Source: CAIJMI01 sp964448085 (lineage in GTDB: Bacteria; Patescibacteriota; Microgenomatia; UBA10105; UBA927). Taken from it: 40,035 nt of DNA. The translations under genes were made by a program, and so were the position numbers. The stretch is taken from contig CAYUUX010000006.1 of assembly GCA_964448085.1 (NCBI GenBank), positions 1 to 40,035 on the forward strand, in the 5' to 3' direction. The notes under the pieces are model-generated. The model did not search any database. It was not told the origin of the DNA and saw nothing but the letters and a program-made list of their open reading frames with translations. Of the stretch, positions 24,583-31,818 are shown piece by piece (positions within the stretch are counted from its first letter, which is position 1; each line of letters opens with the position of its first letter).

Positions 24583-25392
24583 TCAGTCTTTATATTTTAT
24601 CAATGAAACGAGTTCGTTCATGAATGCACTTCCTTCAACCAGGTATTGCTTTGCTTCCGCAAGATTTTTTTGTTGTCGCACAAATACCATGTCCATTTCC
24701 TCAATGGTTCTCCCCTGGATTTCTCCGTTTGCTACGGTGATTTGCTCGATTTTTTGCAGGAACAGACTTTGTTTATTGTTAATTTGCAAAAGCCATCTGT
24801 CTATGGTGCTTTGTTTTTCCGAGCTAACCGCCGGCTGATTTGTTTTTGCCAATTCCCGAAGCGCGCTAAAGGATGTATCAAATTGTTTGTTTAATTTGAG
24901 CAAATCCCCTTGGCCAAGTGCAATAACCGTTTGCCGTATGGAAGCGCTTAAGACCAGATAGTGTGATTCCAGCTGCTTTGAAACATTGGTTGCGTCACTT
25001 AACGATCCGATGGATGGGATGAGCAGTGCATGATCTTCCAAGAATTTGACTTCATTTTGGATCAGGCGTTGATAGAGATGTTTGTCTGTGTCGCTGAGCC
25101 CCGTATTCTCGTTGAGTTTTTCATTTAACAAGAGAAGATATGCACGGAGTAGCTGATCGCGCTGTGCAAGCATTCCCTTGACCGTATCAAGTGCCGTCGT
25201 TTCAGCAAGAAGTGTTTTGTATTTGAGATACTCTGTCCGTGCAACCTTAAAATTATTGAGCCTCGTTCGGTATTGATCAAATTGATAGAGGTAATCCTTG
25301 TATGCTGTTTCTGAAGATGCAAACACCGGACTATGAAGAAAGAATACACCGGTTCCAAACAGAAATACTAATAGAGCTAATTTGCCCCTCAT
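24583..25392 (-). CDS. Secreted helical protein of unknown function
   Basis: 269 residues with a clear signal peptide (MRGKLALLVFLFGTGVFFLHSPVFA-SS). The mature part is almost wholly helical, with heptad-like charged stretches (FDQYRTRLNNFKVARTEYLKYKTLL, QQKNLAEAKQYLVEG), suggesting a coiled-coil bundle outside the membrane. No enzymatic motif is seen. It probably works with the membrane protein that starts 1 nt after its stop. The promoter TTGACC-17-TAGCAT ends 6 nt before the ATG, the clearest leaderless arrangement in the window together with the gene at 26493. Confidence 0.7.
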   Translation of the reverse strand: MRGKLALLVFLFGTGVFFLHSPVFASSETAYKDYLYQFDQYRTRLNNFKVARTEYLKYKTLLAETTALDTVKGMLAQRDQLLRAYLLLLNEKLNENTGLSDTDKHLYQRLIQNEVKFLEDHALLIPSIGSLSDATNVSKQLESHYLVLSASIRQTVIALGQGDLLKLNKQFDTSFSALRELAKTNQPAVSSEKQSTIDRWLLQINNKQSLFLQKIEQITVANGEIQGRTIEEMDMVFVRQQKNLAEAKQYLVEGSAFMNELVSLIKYKD

Positions 25393-25398
25393 ACATTC

Positions 25399-25427
25399 AT
25401 GCTACAGGGAAATACATATACGGTCAA
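25399..25427 (-). promoter_or_regulatory. Promoter giving a leaderless mRNA for the secreted helical protein
   Basis: TTGACC (25427-25422), 17-nt spacer, TAGCAT (25404-25399), 6 nt to the ATG at 25392. Confidence 0.7.
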
Positions 25428-25461
25428 GAATTTATTGAGAAGGTTACTCATTGCGGGGGCT

Positions 25462-25546
25462 TGGTGCTCTCGAGAGGACTTGAACCTCTAAGGGTTTCCC
25501 CACAGGTTCCTAAAACCTGCGCGTATACCAATTCCGCCACGAGAGC
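25462..25546 (-). tRNA. tRNA-Leu (anticodon UAG), CCA encoded
   Basis: Class II tRNA with a long variable arm (TGTGGGGAAACCCTTA). Acceptor GCTCTCG/CGAGAGC; anticodon stem CAGGT/ACCTG around TTTAGGA (anticodon TAG); T-arm AGAGGTTCAAGTCCTCT. CCA is encoded at 25464-25462. Confidence 0.95.
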
Positions 25547-25555
25547 GCAACGAAT

Positions 25556-25564
25556 ATTATATCA
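25556..25564 (-). promoter_or_regulatory. Extended -10 promoter of tRNA-Leu
   Basis: TGATATAAT, with the hexamer at 25561-25556, 9 nt before the tRNA. The -35 region is weak and falls in the U-run of the preceding terminator. Confidence 0.5.
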
Positions 25565-25579
25565 GGAAGACGGCCATAC

Positions 25580-25606
25580 AAAAACCGCGGGTAGTCCGCG
25601 GTTTTT
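25580..25606 (-). terminator. Intrinsic terminator, symmetrical
   Basis: AAAAACCGCGG-ACTAC-CCGCGGTTTTT-like hairpin with an A-run before and a U-run after, so it can work on both strands. On the minus strand it ends the lysozyme-like gene at 25613. Confidence 0.92.
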
Positions 25607-25612
25607 GTTGGT

Positions 25613-26179
25613 TTATAGCTCGAAGGCTAAATGTTCAGTTTTTTGCGGTTTAAAGGAATCAATATCCTCTATAAAATGGTTCACTTTGTATGACCAGTGA
25701 GGATCTGCCGCATAGACAGGGCCAATTTTTTCTACAGTATCAAGGCCACGATCCACATATTTGTATTTCAAGCCTTCAGAAACGGTTGCGATACCATCTT
25801 CCCAGCCTTCAAAGTGTCTTCCATCACGTTGACCCGTAAAGATAGCCCATCCCCATGCGTTATATGAATTTGCGGGTATCAAACGACCAAAGTATGACTC
25901 AATACCGGCTATGGCTGGTACCAATCGCCAATCAAGTCCTAACCGGTCTGCTTCAGCAACAAATTCGTCAGCAAACTCAGTTAACGGAGAGTTTTTGGTT
26001 TCCAGGTACGACCGCAACTTTTCAACACGCTCATCCATGGCAAGAGACTGTTTTATTTGGGCAGCCGAGAGACTGGCTGTTGCCCCAGCTTCCTTTTCCT
26101 GGGCAAAGATGCCTTCAGGCATACCTGCCAACAGGATGGAACATATAGCGACCATGAACATATTCCAAATGTGTTTCAT
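25613..26179 (-). CDS. Secreted lysozyme-like (glucosaminidase/SLT-type) protein
   Basis: 188 residues with a signal peptide (MKHIWNMFMVAICSILLAG...FAQ). The mature domain holds the lysozyme-superfamily core: LDWRLVPAIAGIESYFGRLIPANSYNAWGW (about 79-108), with catalytic-type Glu in GIES and the NAWGW loop, followed by the W-x-x-G-I segment (GWEDGIATVSEGL) and VYAADPHWSYKVNHFI. Probably cleaves or remodels peptidoglycan, consistent with the PBP and sortase nearby. The ATG has a GAGGAG site about 10 nt upstream. Unlike most operon heads here it has a long structured leader with a strong promoter, so it is probably tightly controlled. Related to the next gene upstream (26493-27089). Confidence 0.8.
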   Translation of the reverse strand: MKHIWNMFMVAICSILLAGMPEGIFAQEKEAGATASLSAAQIKQSLAMDERVEKLRSYLETKNSPLTEFADEFVAEADRLGLDWRLVPAIAGIESYFGRLIPANSYNAWGWAIFTGQRDGRHFEGWEDGIATVSEGLKYKYVDRGLDTVEKIGPVYAADPHWSYKVNHFIEDIDSFKPQKTEHLAFEL

Positions 26180-26352
26180 AGATCTTTCGCTCCTCTGCTC
26201 CCATAAACGTTTGTTTATTTATGAGGGCGGATAAGCGGCAGATTGAAGAGAAAAATAAGAACAAGAGACTTTTGAAAGATGCCAATAAGTGTTTTTCTTA
26301 AGGCATTAAAAAATCCTAAAGCGGATTTCTAGGAAATCTACCTTAGGATCTG
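26180..26352 (-). promoter_or_regulatory. Structured 5' leader of the lysozyme-like gene
   Basis: About 170 nt between the predicted transcription start and the ATG. It opens with a terminator-like hairpin (26308-26350). A second hairpin follows at 26279-26306 (ATGCCTTAAG...CTTATTGGCAT), which overlaps the U-run. The sequence TGCCAA at the 5' end could compete for TTGGCA of the second hairpin, so two exclusive folds are possible. The rest is A/U-rich with no fold I can support. I see no known riboswitch consensus. Confidence 0.45.
26308..26350 (-). terminator. Terminator-like hairpin at the very 5' end of the lysozyme leader
   Basis: ATCCTAA ... TTAGGAT enclosing GATTTC-CTA-GAAATC, followed by six U. 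It begins within a few nt of the predicted transcription start, so it is an attenuator or a 5' stabilising hairpin rather than an end-of-operon terminator. Confidence 0.65.
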
Positions 26353-26358
26353 TTTGGC

Positions 26359-26387
26359 AGTATACCCTATAGTTGACACCTTGTCAA
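26359..26387 (-). promoter_or_regulatory. Promoter of the lysozyme-like gene, with palindrome over the -35 box
   Basis: TTGACA (26387-26382), 17-nt spacer, TATACT (26364-26359). The -35 box is half of a perfect inverted repeat TTGACA-AGG-TGTCAA (26387-26373), a possible operator. Confidence 0.75.
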
Positions 26388-26492
26388 GTTCTATGGGCTA
26401 TTTTGAGGCTAAAATCAGTCTTAAAAAGGGCTATTTGAACGCCTTAATCATGATCCCCGAAGGGATAATATAGGTCTTTAATTTTAGAGTCT

Positions 26493-27089
26493 CTAGCGGA
26501 TCTTCTCCATGAATCCGGAGACGCAGGTCGCCCAGGAATTCTCATTGGAAACGGATGGAGGTGCCCAGATCGCGCCAATTTCTAGTAAATCGGTAATAGC
26601 CCTGTTGTAGAACTTTTCGCGGATGTAGCTCCCAACCCAATCGATGGCATGCTCCCAATCGTTGAATTTCTTTCCCGACTGCTGCCCTGTATAGACAGCG
26701 ATTCCCCATGCGTTATACGAATCTTTTGTGGGGATTCGCGTTCCGAGGTTTGATTCACACATGGCAATTGCTGGAATCAGACGAAAATCCAGTTGATAGG
26801 TATCGGCCGTTGTTACAAATTGATTTGCATATGGGAGCATGGGAGAATTGGGTTGATATTTCTTTATGAATTGCATCAACAGTAAGCTTCGTGCATCTGC
26901 AGTTTCAATGGTAGCGGAAAGGACTTTTCCAGTTCCCGAATTTTCACCCATTGCAATGTCTGAAGTAACAAACAGATCAGAAGATGCGCTTTTGCTTGTG
27001 TTTGCAAGTGATAAGAAGGTTAGATTAACAAGAAGCAATATCGTGGTTACCTGAAACCACACAAACACTTTTAATGCCTTTTTCATCAT
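26493..27089 (-). CDS. Secreted lysozyme-like protein, paralog of the neighbouring gene
   Basis: 198 residues with a signal peptide or N-terminal anchor (ALKVFVWFQVTTILLLVNLTFLSLA). The C-terminal domain repeats the neighbour's core: LDFRLIPAIAMCESNLGTRIPTKDSYNAWGIAVYTGQQ with catalytic-type Glu in MCES, then KFNDWEHAIDWVGSYIREKFYNRA. The order and spacing of these blocks match 25613-26179, so the two arose by duplication. An extra Cys in MCES and another near the C-terminus (ATCVSGF) could form a disulfide. It has its own promoter (TTGACA-17-CAGCAT), with 6 nt to the ATG and no Shine-Dalgarno sequence. A weak hairpin with a U-run (about 26421-26441) may terminate it. Confidence 0.78.
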   Translation of the reverse strand: MMKKALKVFVWFQVTTILLLVNLTFLSLANTSKSASSDLFVTSDIAMGENSGTGKVLSATIETADARSLLLMQFIKKYQPNSPMLPYANQFVTTADTYQLDFRLIPAIAMCESNLGTRIPTKDSYNAWGIAVYTGQQSGKKFNDWEHAIDWVGSYIREKFYNRAITDLLEIGAIWAPPSVSNENSWATCVSGFMEKIR

Positions 27090-27095
27090 ACTTTC

Positions 27096-27124
27096 ATGCT
27101 GTCATACGAAGGGTTTTGTGTCAA
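27096..27124 (-). promoter_or_regulatory. Promoter giving a leaderless mRNA for the second lysozyme-like gene
   Basis: Perfect TTGACA (27124-27119), 17-nt spacer, CAGCAT (27101-27096), 6 nt to the ATG at 27089. Confidence 0.68.
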
Positions 27125-27223
27125 GAAACTGAGGTTAAAACGGCTTGAATACAATTCCCGCACTATTAACGTATGTATATATCTTTGAAATGATAGCACA
27201 GCAAGTTTGTTGTATTGAAAACC

Positions 27224-28210
27224 TTATATATTCCCAGTTTTAAGAGGGAGTGAGTTGGGATCTTGACTGCATGGTCCTGGTCCAGGTTCTGCACATTCAA
27301 TTTCGACATAGTCTTTATACTCATAATTGCCGTCTTGTTTCCAAGAAAAGTATGATGTTCTTCCAATATTGAGGGTTTTCAATGTTTGGAGATCTACTAG
27401 ATATGTTTCTGGTGTATGACCTCCACATCCCCAGCATCCAAACAAATGAATTGAAACATACCGACCACCAAGACTAAATGCATGGATTTTAGGAAATGAA
27501 TAGCTCTTTTTGTTATTTTCAAATGAAGCTATTTTTTTGAGTTCTGCTTTACCTTGATTTTGCGTATATAAGTACAAGGTCCTCATGTTTTGGTACGGAC
27601 CCCACGGGCCAGTCATTGAATTACTGGCGCTTCTATTCAATTCAATTGCAAACAAGAAATTATTGGTGTCAGGTATTTTTTTGAAACTCAGTAGCCCATC
27701 GGAAACAAGAATACTTACTGAATTAGCAGAATCCTTGATTGGTTCCTTTAAAATCTCAACCCAAGCATAGTTATTAACATCCAATGATTCTATTTTCTTA
27801 GGATCATAGTATTCATCTTGAGAATATACGTATGTGATGGTTTGTTCCTTACCATTAGGATAATTAACTTTATCGCTTACAATGTGCGTTGTTTGCTTCA
27901 TATACATATCGTTATTACTGGTTGTAAACGACCACGTTGTTACTCCCAAAGCGTCAGTTGGGGATGATTCAGAAGGATACAGTTCAGAAGCAGATTGTGT
28001 AGGCGAAGGGAGCACAAGAGTCTGTTCGGAATTTTCTGCTGTTTCGCGCATCGTTCCTACATAATACGCGCCTCCAGCTACTGCTATCAGTAAGAGAGCT
28101 ATGCCAAGAATGAGTAAAAGAGAAACCTTCTTGTGTGCATTCATATTCTCATTTACTTGTGGAGCCGTTGGGGGTTCAATGGATTCTTGATTTTGTATTG
28201 GTGTATTCAC
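27224..28210 (-). CDS. Membrane-anchored extracellular protein of unknown function
   Basis: 328 residues, starting at GTG. A short Pro/Gln-rich cytoplasmic tail is followed by one membrane helix (about 29-52, VSLLLILGIALLLIAVAGGAYYVG), a Ser/Thr/Pro linker and a beta-rich outer domain (about 85-328; SWSFTTSNNDMYMKQTTHIVSD, YVSIHLFGCWGCGGHTPETYLVDL). The CWGCGG cysteines and two later ones (ECAEPGPGPCSQD) suggest disulfides. No known domain is recognised. An extended -10 (TGATACACT) lies 12 nt before the GTG, giving a predicted leader of about 6 nt. Confidence 0.7.
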   Translation of the reverse strand: MNTPIQNQESIEPPTAPQVNENMNAHKKVSLLLILGIALLLIAVAGGAYYVGTMRETAENSEQTLVLPSPTQSASELYPSESSPTDALGVTTWSFTTSNNDMYMKQTTHIVSDKVNYPNGKEQTITYVYSQDEYYDPKKIESLDVNNYAWVEILKEPIKDSANSVSILVSDGLLSFKKIPDTNNFLFAIELNRSASNSMTGPWGPYQNMRTLYLYTQNQGKAELKKIASFENNKKSYSFPKIHAFSLGGRYVSIHLFGCWGCGGHTPETYLVDLQTLKTLNIGRTSYFSWKQDGNYEYKDYVEIECAEPGPGPCSQDPNSLPLKTGNI

Positions 28211-28286
28211 GAATATACTACAAGTGTATCAAACTTGTATATTAATGCAAATTTGTATTGATTAATTCTCAGTGATTAAAGTACTG

Positions 28287-28358
28287 TGAGCGCAGAGGGA
28301 CTCGAACCCACAACCGACTCCTTAAGAGGGAGTTGCTCTACCATTGAGCTATGCGCCC
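28287..28358 (-). tRNA. tRNA-Lys (anticodon CUU), CCA not encoded
   Basis: Acceptor GGGCGCA/TGCGCTC (one wobble), D-arm AGCTCAATGGTAGAGC, anticodon stem ACTCC/GGAGT around CTCTTAA (anticodon CTT), T-arm GTGGGTTCGAGTCCCTC (some imperfect pairs). The sequence after the discriminator is CAG, so CCA must be added after transcription. The 5' end overlaps the GIY-YIG gene by 10 nt. Confidence 0.93.
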
Positions 28359-28594
28359 GTTATTAATTGTAATTTGACTGATCGTTTCCACGTTTTAATT
28401 TCTCGTTCACGTCGTGCTGCTTCTTGATGTGTCGGGTATATTTCCGAATACACAAGTTCCACCGGTCGTTTGAAACGTAAAGATTTGGCCCCTTTTGCCG
28501 ATGTATTGTGCTCTTTGACTCTTCTTGTTGGATCCTTTGTAATACCCGTATACAACGACTGATCAGCGCACAAAACGATGTAAACGTACCACAT
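28349..28594 (-). CDS. Small GIY-YIG nuclease-domain protein
   Basis: 81 residues, essentially one GIY-YIG domain of the YhbQ/UPF0213 type. It begins MWYVYIVLCADQSLYTGITKDPTRRVKEHN, giving the Y-V-Y ... Y-T-G pair and the following Arg, then RPVELVYSEIYPTHQEAARREREIKTWKR with the metal-binding Glu. Small stand-alone members are thought to be DNA-structure nucleases, but their role is poorly known. AAGGATA before the ATG is a possible ribosome site. It lies between tRNA-Arg and tRNA-Lys on the same strand, and its stop codon TAG is inside the tRNA-Lys acceptor/D-arm junction, so all three are probably on one transcript. Confidence 0.88.
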   Translation of the reverse strand: MWYVYIVLCADQSLYTGITKDPTRRVKEHNTSAKGAKSLRFKRPVELVYSEIYPTHQEAARREREIKTWKRSVKLQLITGA

Positions 28595-28639
28595 TATCCT
28601 TATTTTCGCACCCTAATAACATATAATCCAGTGTATGCT

Positions 28640-28715
28640 TGGCGCGCCTGGAGGGATTTGAACCCCCGACCCTCTGTTCCGAAGACAGATGCTCTATCCA
28701 CTGAGCTACAGGCGC
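28640..28715 (-). tRNA. tRNA-Arg (anticodon UCG), CCA encoded
   Basis: Acceptor GCGCCTG/CAGGCGC, D-arm AGCTCAGTGGATAGAGC, anticodon stem TCTGT/ACAGA around CTTCGGA (anticodon TCG), T-arm GGGGGTTCAAATCCCTC. Discriminator G plus CCA are encoded at 28643-28640. An extended -10 TGATATAAT lies about 10 nt upstream (hexamer about 28733-28728). Confidence 0.95.
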
Positions 28716-28763
28716 ATTTGGATAGTATTATATCAGTTATGGGCTGTTGAGTAGAGTATGGCA

Positions 28764-28772
28764 TGCTATACT
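28764..28772 (+). promoter_or_regulatory. Extended -10 promoter giving a leaderless mRNA
   Basis: TGCTATACT (hexamer 28767-28772), 6 nt before the ATG at 28779. The -35 region (CTGTTG at 28744, 17 nt away) is weak, as is usual with an extended -10. Divergent from the tRNA-Arg promoter. Confidence 0.6.
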
Positions 28773-28778
28773 CTTTCT

Positions 28779-29300
28779 ATGGATATGCGGTTTCATAGAA
28801 AAAGTCTTGCAATTACAAAGCTACAGATTCTTTTTGCTGCAAGCTTGAGTTTTGTTGTACCGTTTCTTCTCAGTCAGACACAGATTCCGACTGGTATTTT
28901 TGTGAATGCACTTTTATATCTCTCTGTTTTGTTTTTGCCTGCCTCTACCAGGCTTCCAATTATTATATTTCCGAGCCTGGCCGCGCTTTCCCGCGGTATC
29001 GTTTTTGGAGGATTTACTCCATTTCTTCTTGCCTTTGTCCCCGTAATTTGGCTTGGGAATTGGCTGTTGACGGTGAGTTTTGAAACGTTTCTTCCAAGAG
29101 TCGGTATGCTTTTATCTGGCATTCTATCCGCAGTAATCAAGGTGCTTGTTTTGTTTTTGACTGCGGTTGTCTTTGTGCGTTTACAGATTGTCCCAAAAAT
29201 ATTTTTAACCTCTATGGGGATGATGCAACTTATCACTGCCCTTGGAGGATTTGTTGTTGCTTTGGGGATTTATCACTTCGTCTCTTCCCGCCGCGTCTGA
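28779..29300 (+). CDS. Integral membrane protein, possibly an ECF-type S-component
   Basis: 173 residues from the ATG at 28779. Five to six hydrophobic helices fill the protein (about 15-32, 40-56, 60-78, 80-100, 108-133, 145-166), with a basic N-terminus (MDMRFHRKSLAITK). Size and helix number are like S-components of energy-coupling-factor vitamin or metal transporters, but I see no decisive motif and no ECF ATPase genes nearby. The choice of ATG is supported by the -10 box 6 nt upstream. Its 3' end overlaps the convergent folD gene by 28 bp. Confidence 0.6.
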   Translation: MDMRFHRKSLAITKLQILFAASLSFVVPFLLSQTQIPTGIFVNALLYLSVLFLPASTRLPIIIFPSLAALSRGIVFGGFTPFLLAFVPVIWLGNWLLTVSFETFLPRVGMLLSGILSAVIKVLVLFLTAVVFVRLQIVPKIFLTSMGMMQLITALGGFVVALGIYHFVSSRRV

Positions 29301-30145
29301 CGGATATACGCCTTCCACACGTTTTCCATAAGCATTGCAATGGTCATGGGTCCAACGCCCCCAGGAACAGGTGTTATCGCAGAGGCAACAGCTTGCACCG
29401 ATTCGAAGTCTACATCCCCTTTAAGTCCTTGCTCAGTTCGATTTATACCGACATCAATAACTACGGCGCCTTTTTTGACATATGAGGCGTCAATGAAATG
29501 CGGCTTTCCAATAGCAGCAATCAGGATATCAGCCTGTTGTGTGGCAGTCTTTATGTTTTGGGTTTTTGAATGACAGATAGTGACCGTTGCATCGCCAGCA
29601 AGAAGGAGCATTGCAAGCGGTTTTCCCACAAGATTGCTTCTTCCCAGTATTACAGCATCTTTTCCTGCTATAGGTATGGAATACCTGTGGAGCAGTTCAA
29701 GAATGCCCGCTGGTGTACAGGGTAAAAATAAATCATCACACACTTTCCCTTTGCAGGTCACGAGTTTCCCTACGTTTATCGGGTGAAACCCGTCTACGTC
29801 TTTTTCTGGGTCAATTGTCCTGATTACGGTTTCCTCAAGTTGCTTTAATCGTGAAGGCAGCGGGAATTGGACGAGAATACCGTGAACTGTATGATCATGA
29901 TTGAGCTGTTGAACGGTTTGGATGAGTTCCTTTTCATCAACTGTTTCCGGAAGGAGAATTTTTTTTGAGGTGTACCCAATTTCCTTACATGCTTTCTCCT
30001 TGTTGCCAACGTACACTTGGGATGCTGGGTCACTGCCCACTAAGACAACGGCAAGACCCGGCTTATTGGTAACGTGCGTCACTTTCCTTTTCAGTTCGTC
30101 CCGTATTTCTTGACTGACTTTTTTTCCATCAATAACTGTTGCCAT
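29273..30145 (-). CDS. folD: Methylene-THF dehydrogenase / methenyl-THF cyclohydrolase
   Basis: Interconverts 5,10-methylene-THF, methenyl-THF and 10-formyl-THF with NAD(P). 290 residues, the usual length. Catalytic Tyr and Lys are in SQVYVGNKEKACKEIG, the folate-site segments are KDVDGFHPINVGKL and PCTPAGILELL, the dinucleotide site is ILGRSNLVGKPLAMLL, and PGGVGPMTIAMLMEN ends the domain. It is the last gene of the long hydrogenase-folate operon, 5 nt after the fhs stop. In that setting it would supply reduced NAD(P) and 10-formyl-THF to Fhs. Confidence 0.96.
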   Translation of the reverse strand: MATVIDGKKVSQEIRDELKRKVTHVTNKPGLAVVLVGSDPASQVYVGNKEKACKEIGYTSKKILLPETVDEKELIQTVQQLNHDHTVHGILVQFPLPSRLKQLEETVIRTIDPEKDVDGFHPINVGKLVTCKGKVCDDLFLPCTPAGILELLHRYSIPIAGKDAVILGRSNLVGKPLAMLLLAGDATVTICHSKTQNIKTATQQADILIAAIGKPHFIDASYVKKGAVVIDVGINRTEQGLKGDVDFESVQAVASAITPVPGGVGPMTIAMLMENVWKAYIRQTRREETK

Positions 30146-30150
30146 AACAA

Positions 30151-31796
30151 TCAGGAGAGTCCTGTAATATTTCCTTCAGCATTCACATCGATAATTTCCG
30201 CCGCTGGTTTTTTTGGAAGTCCCGGCATAGTCATGATATCACCAGTTACCGCAACAAAGAATCCCGCGCCGTTACTTAGTCTCAGGGAATTTACGGTTAT
30301 GATAAAGTTCGATGGCCTATTGAGCAATTTTGGATTGTCCGAGAATGAATATTGTGTTTTTGCCATGCAAACCGGCAAGTTGGTAATTCCCCACTCCGCA
30401 AATTGCTTCATCTGNNNNNNNNNNGGTGAATGCGGGATCCCTGCTCCGGGGATGTCGCCAAGCAATAAATTTCCTTTGCTATGGTCTCAATTTTTTTCTC
30501 CAAGGTAGTGTCAAGGGAATATAACTGATGAAATGTGGTATTGGTTTTTATGGACGCAATGACCTTCTGTGCCAGATCCTCACCGCCTTTTCCGCCTTTA
30601 CCCCATACCTCGCAAAGGGATACGACTGCATTGTATTTTTTGCAGTAGTTGATTATCGCGTCGTGATCTTCCTTTGTATCACTCGTAAACTTGTTGATTG
30701 CTACAACAGCCTGTAAGCCGAATTTCTTCATGTTCTCCAGATGTTTCCCGAGGTTTTCCAACCCTAGTACAAGATTGTCGTTTCCGTGATGCTTCAGTGC
30801 TCGTACCGATGCGACAATGACGACGGCAGTTGGATGGAGATCCGCAATCCTGCATTTCAGGTCAAAGAATTTTTCCGCGCCTAAATCGGCGCCGAAGCCC
30901 GCTTCGGTTACTACATAATCAGAAAGTGATAGCGCAAATTTTGTTGCCATGATGGAATTGCACCCATGGGCAATATTTGCAAACGGTCCACCGTGAATAA
31001 AGGCTGGCGTATGCTCGAGTGTTTGCACGAGATTTGGTTTGAGCGCATCTTTTAAGAGTGCTGTAACGGATCCTGCAACGCCCAAATCTTTTATCGTAAC
31101 GGGTTTTTTTGCATAGGTTGATGCAACGATAATTCGTTCAACGCGCTCCTTCAGGTCTTGCAGGTCCTTGGAAAGACACAGGACTGCCATAATTTCGGAG
31201 GCAACGGTGATGTCAAAATGGTCTTCCCGGACCACGCCGTTTGCTTTTCCTCCAAGACCAATAACTGTGTTACGGATTGACCGGTCATTCATATCCATCG
31301 CCCGTCTCCACGTGATTTTTGCCGGATCAATGCCCAATATATTTCCTTGTGTAAGGTGATTATCGATAATTGCGGCAACGAGATTGTTTGCGGTGCCGAT
31401 TGCATGAAGATCACCGGTAAAATGCAAATTAATATCTTCCATCGGGATAACCTGACTCATGCCTCCTCCCGTTGCCCCTCCTTTAACTCCAAAGACCGGA
31501 CCGAGTGATGGCTCTCGAAGGCAAATGCTTGCTTTATACCCAAGTCGCGACAGTGCTTGTCCGAGACCGATTGTTGTTGTGGTTTTTCCTTCTCCTGCCG
31601 GTGTTGGATTAATCGCGGTGACCAAAATCAGTTTTCCTGGTTTCTTTTTCGCGTGTTTTCTTATTGTTTCGTATTTGATTTTTGCTTTGTATTCTCCATA
31701 GAGTTCAAGATCGCTTGCCGCAAGCCCAAGCTTTTTTGCAATTGCTACGATCGGTTGCTTTGGTGTTTTTTGTGCAATAACGATATCTGAGTCCAT
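30151..31796 (-). CDS. fhs: Formate-tetrahydrofolate ligase, interrupted by a scaffold gap
   Basis: Makes 10-formyl-THF from formate, THF and ATP, or the reverse with ATP synthesis. The N-terminal part (31796 to the gap, ~457 codons) has the P-loop TPAGEGKTTTTIGLGQAL (~52-69), EPSLGPVFGVKGGATGGG and the folate/formate pocket. The C-terminal part (~87 codons) has LPVCMAKTQYSFSDNPK and DIMTMPGLPKKPAA. Together ~545 residues, close to the family's ~557. The two parts are not in the same frame across the ten N, and the ~13 residues before the gap in the N-terminal frame do not look like the family. A frame change or assembly error lies there; I annotate one gene. An AAGGAGA Shine-Dalgarno sequence precedes the ATG at 31796. 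Confidence 0.9.
30415..30424. other. Assembly gap (ten N)
   Basis: Run of undetermined bases inside fhs. A run of exactly ten N is often a placeholder, so the true length is unknown. Confidence 0.98.
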
Positions 31797-31818
31797 GTTC
31801 TCTCCTTTGGAAAATCTA

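Noticed and set aside
26180..26352. c-di-AMP (ydaO) riboswitch before the lysozyme-like gene.
   Set aside because: Gene context would fit, but I could not find the conserved ydaO core sequences. A covariance-model search would be decisive.
28779..29300. Calling the small membrane protein a definite ECF transporter component.
   Set aside because: Only size and helix count support it; there is no signature motif and no ECF partner genes in the window.
30425..30470. Foreign insertion in fhs beside the gap.
   Set aside because: The odd stretch is about 40 nt, next to an N run, and resumes the correct frame; an assembly error is simpler.
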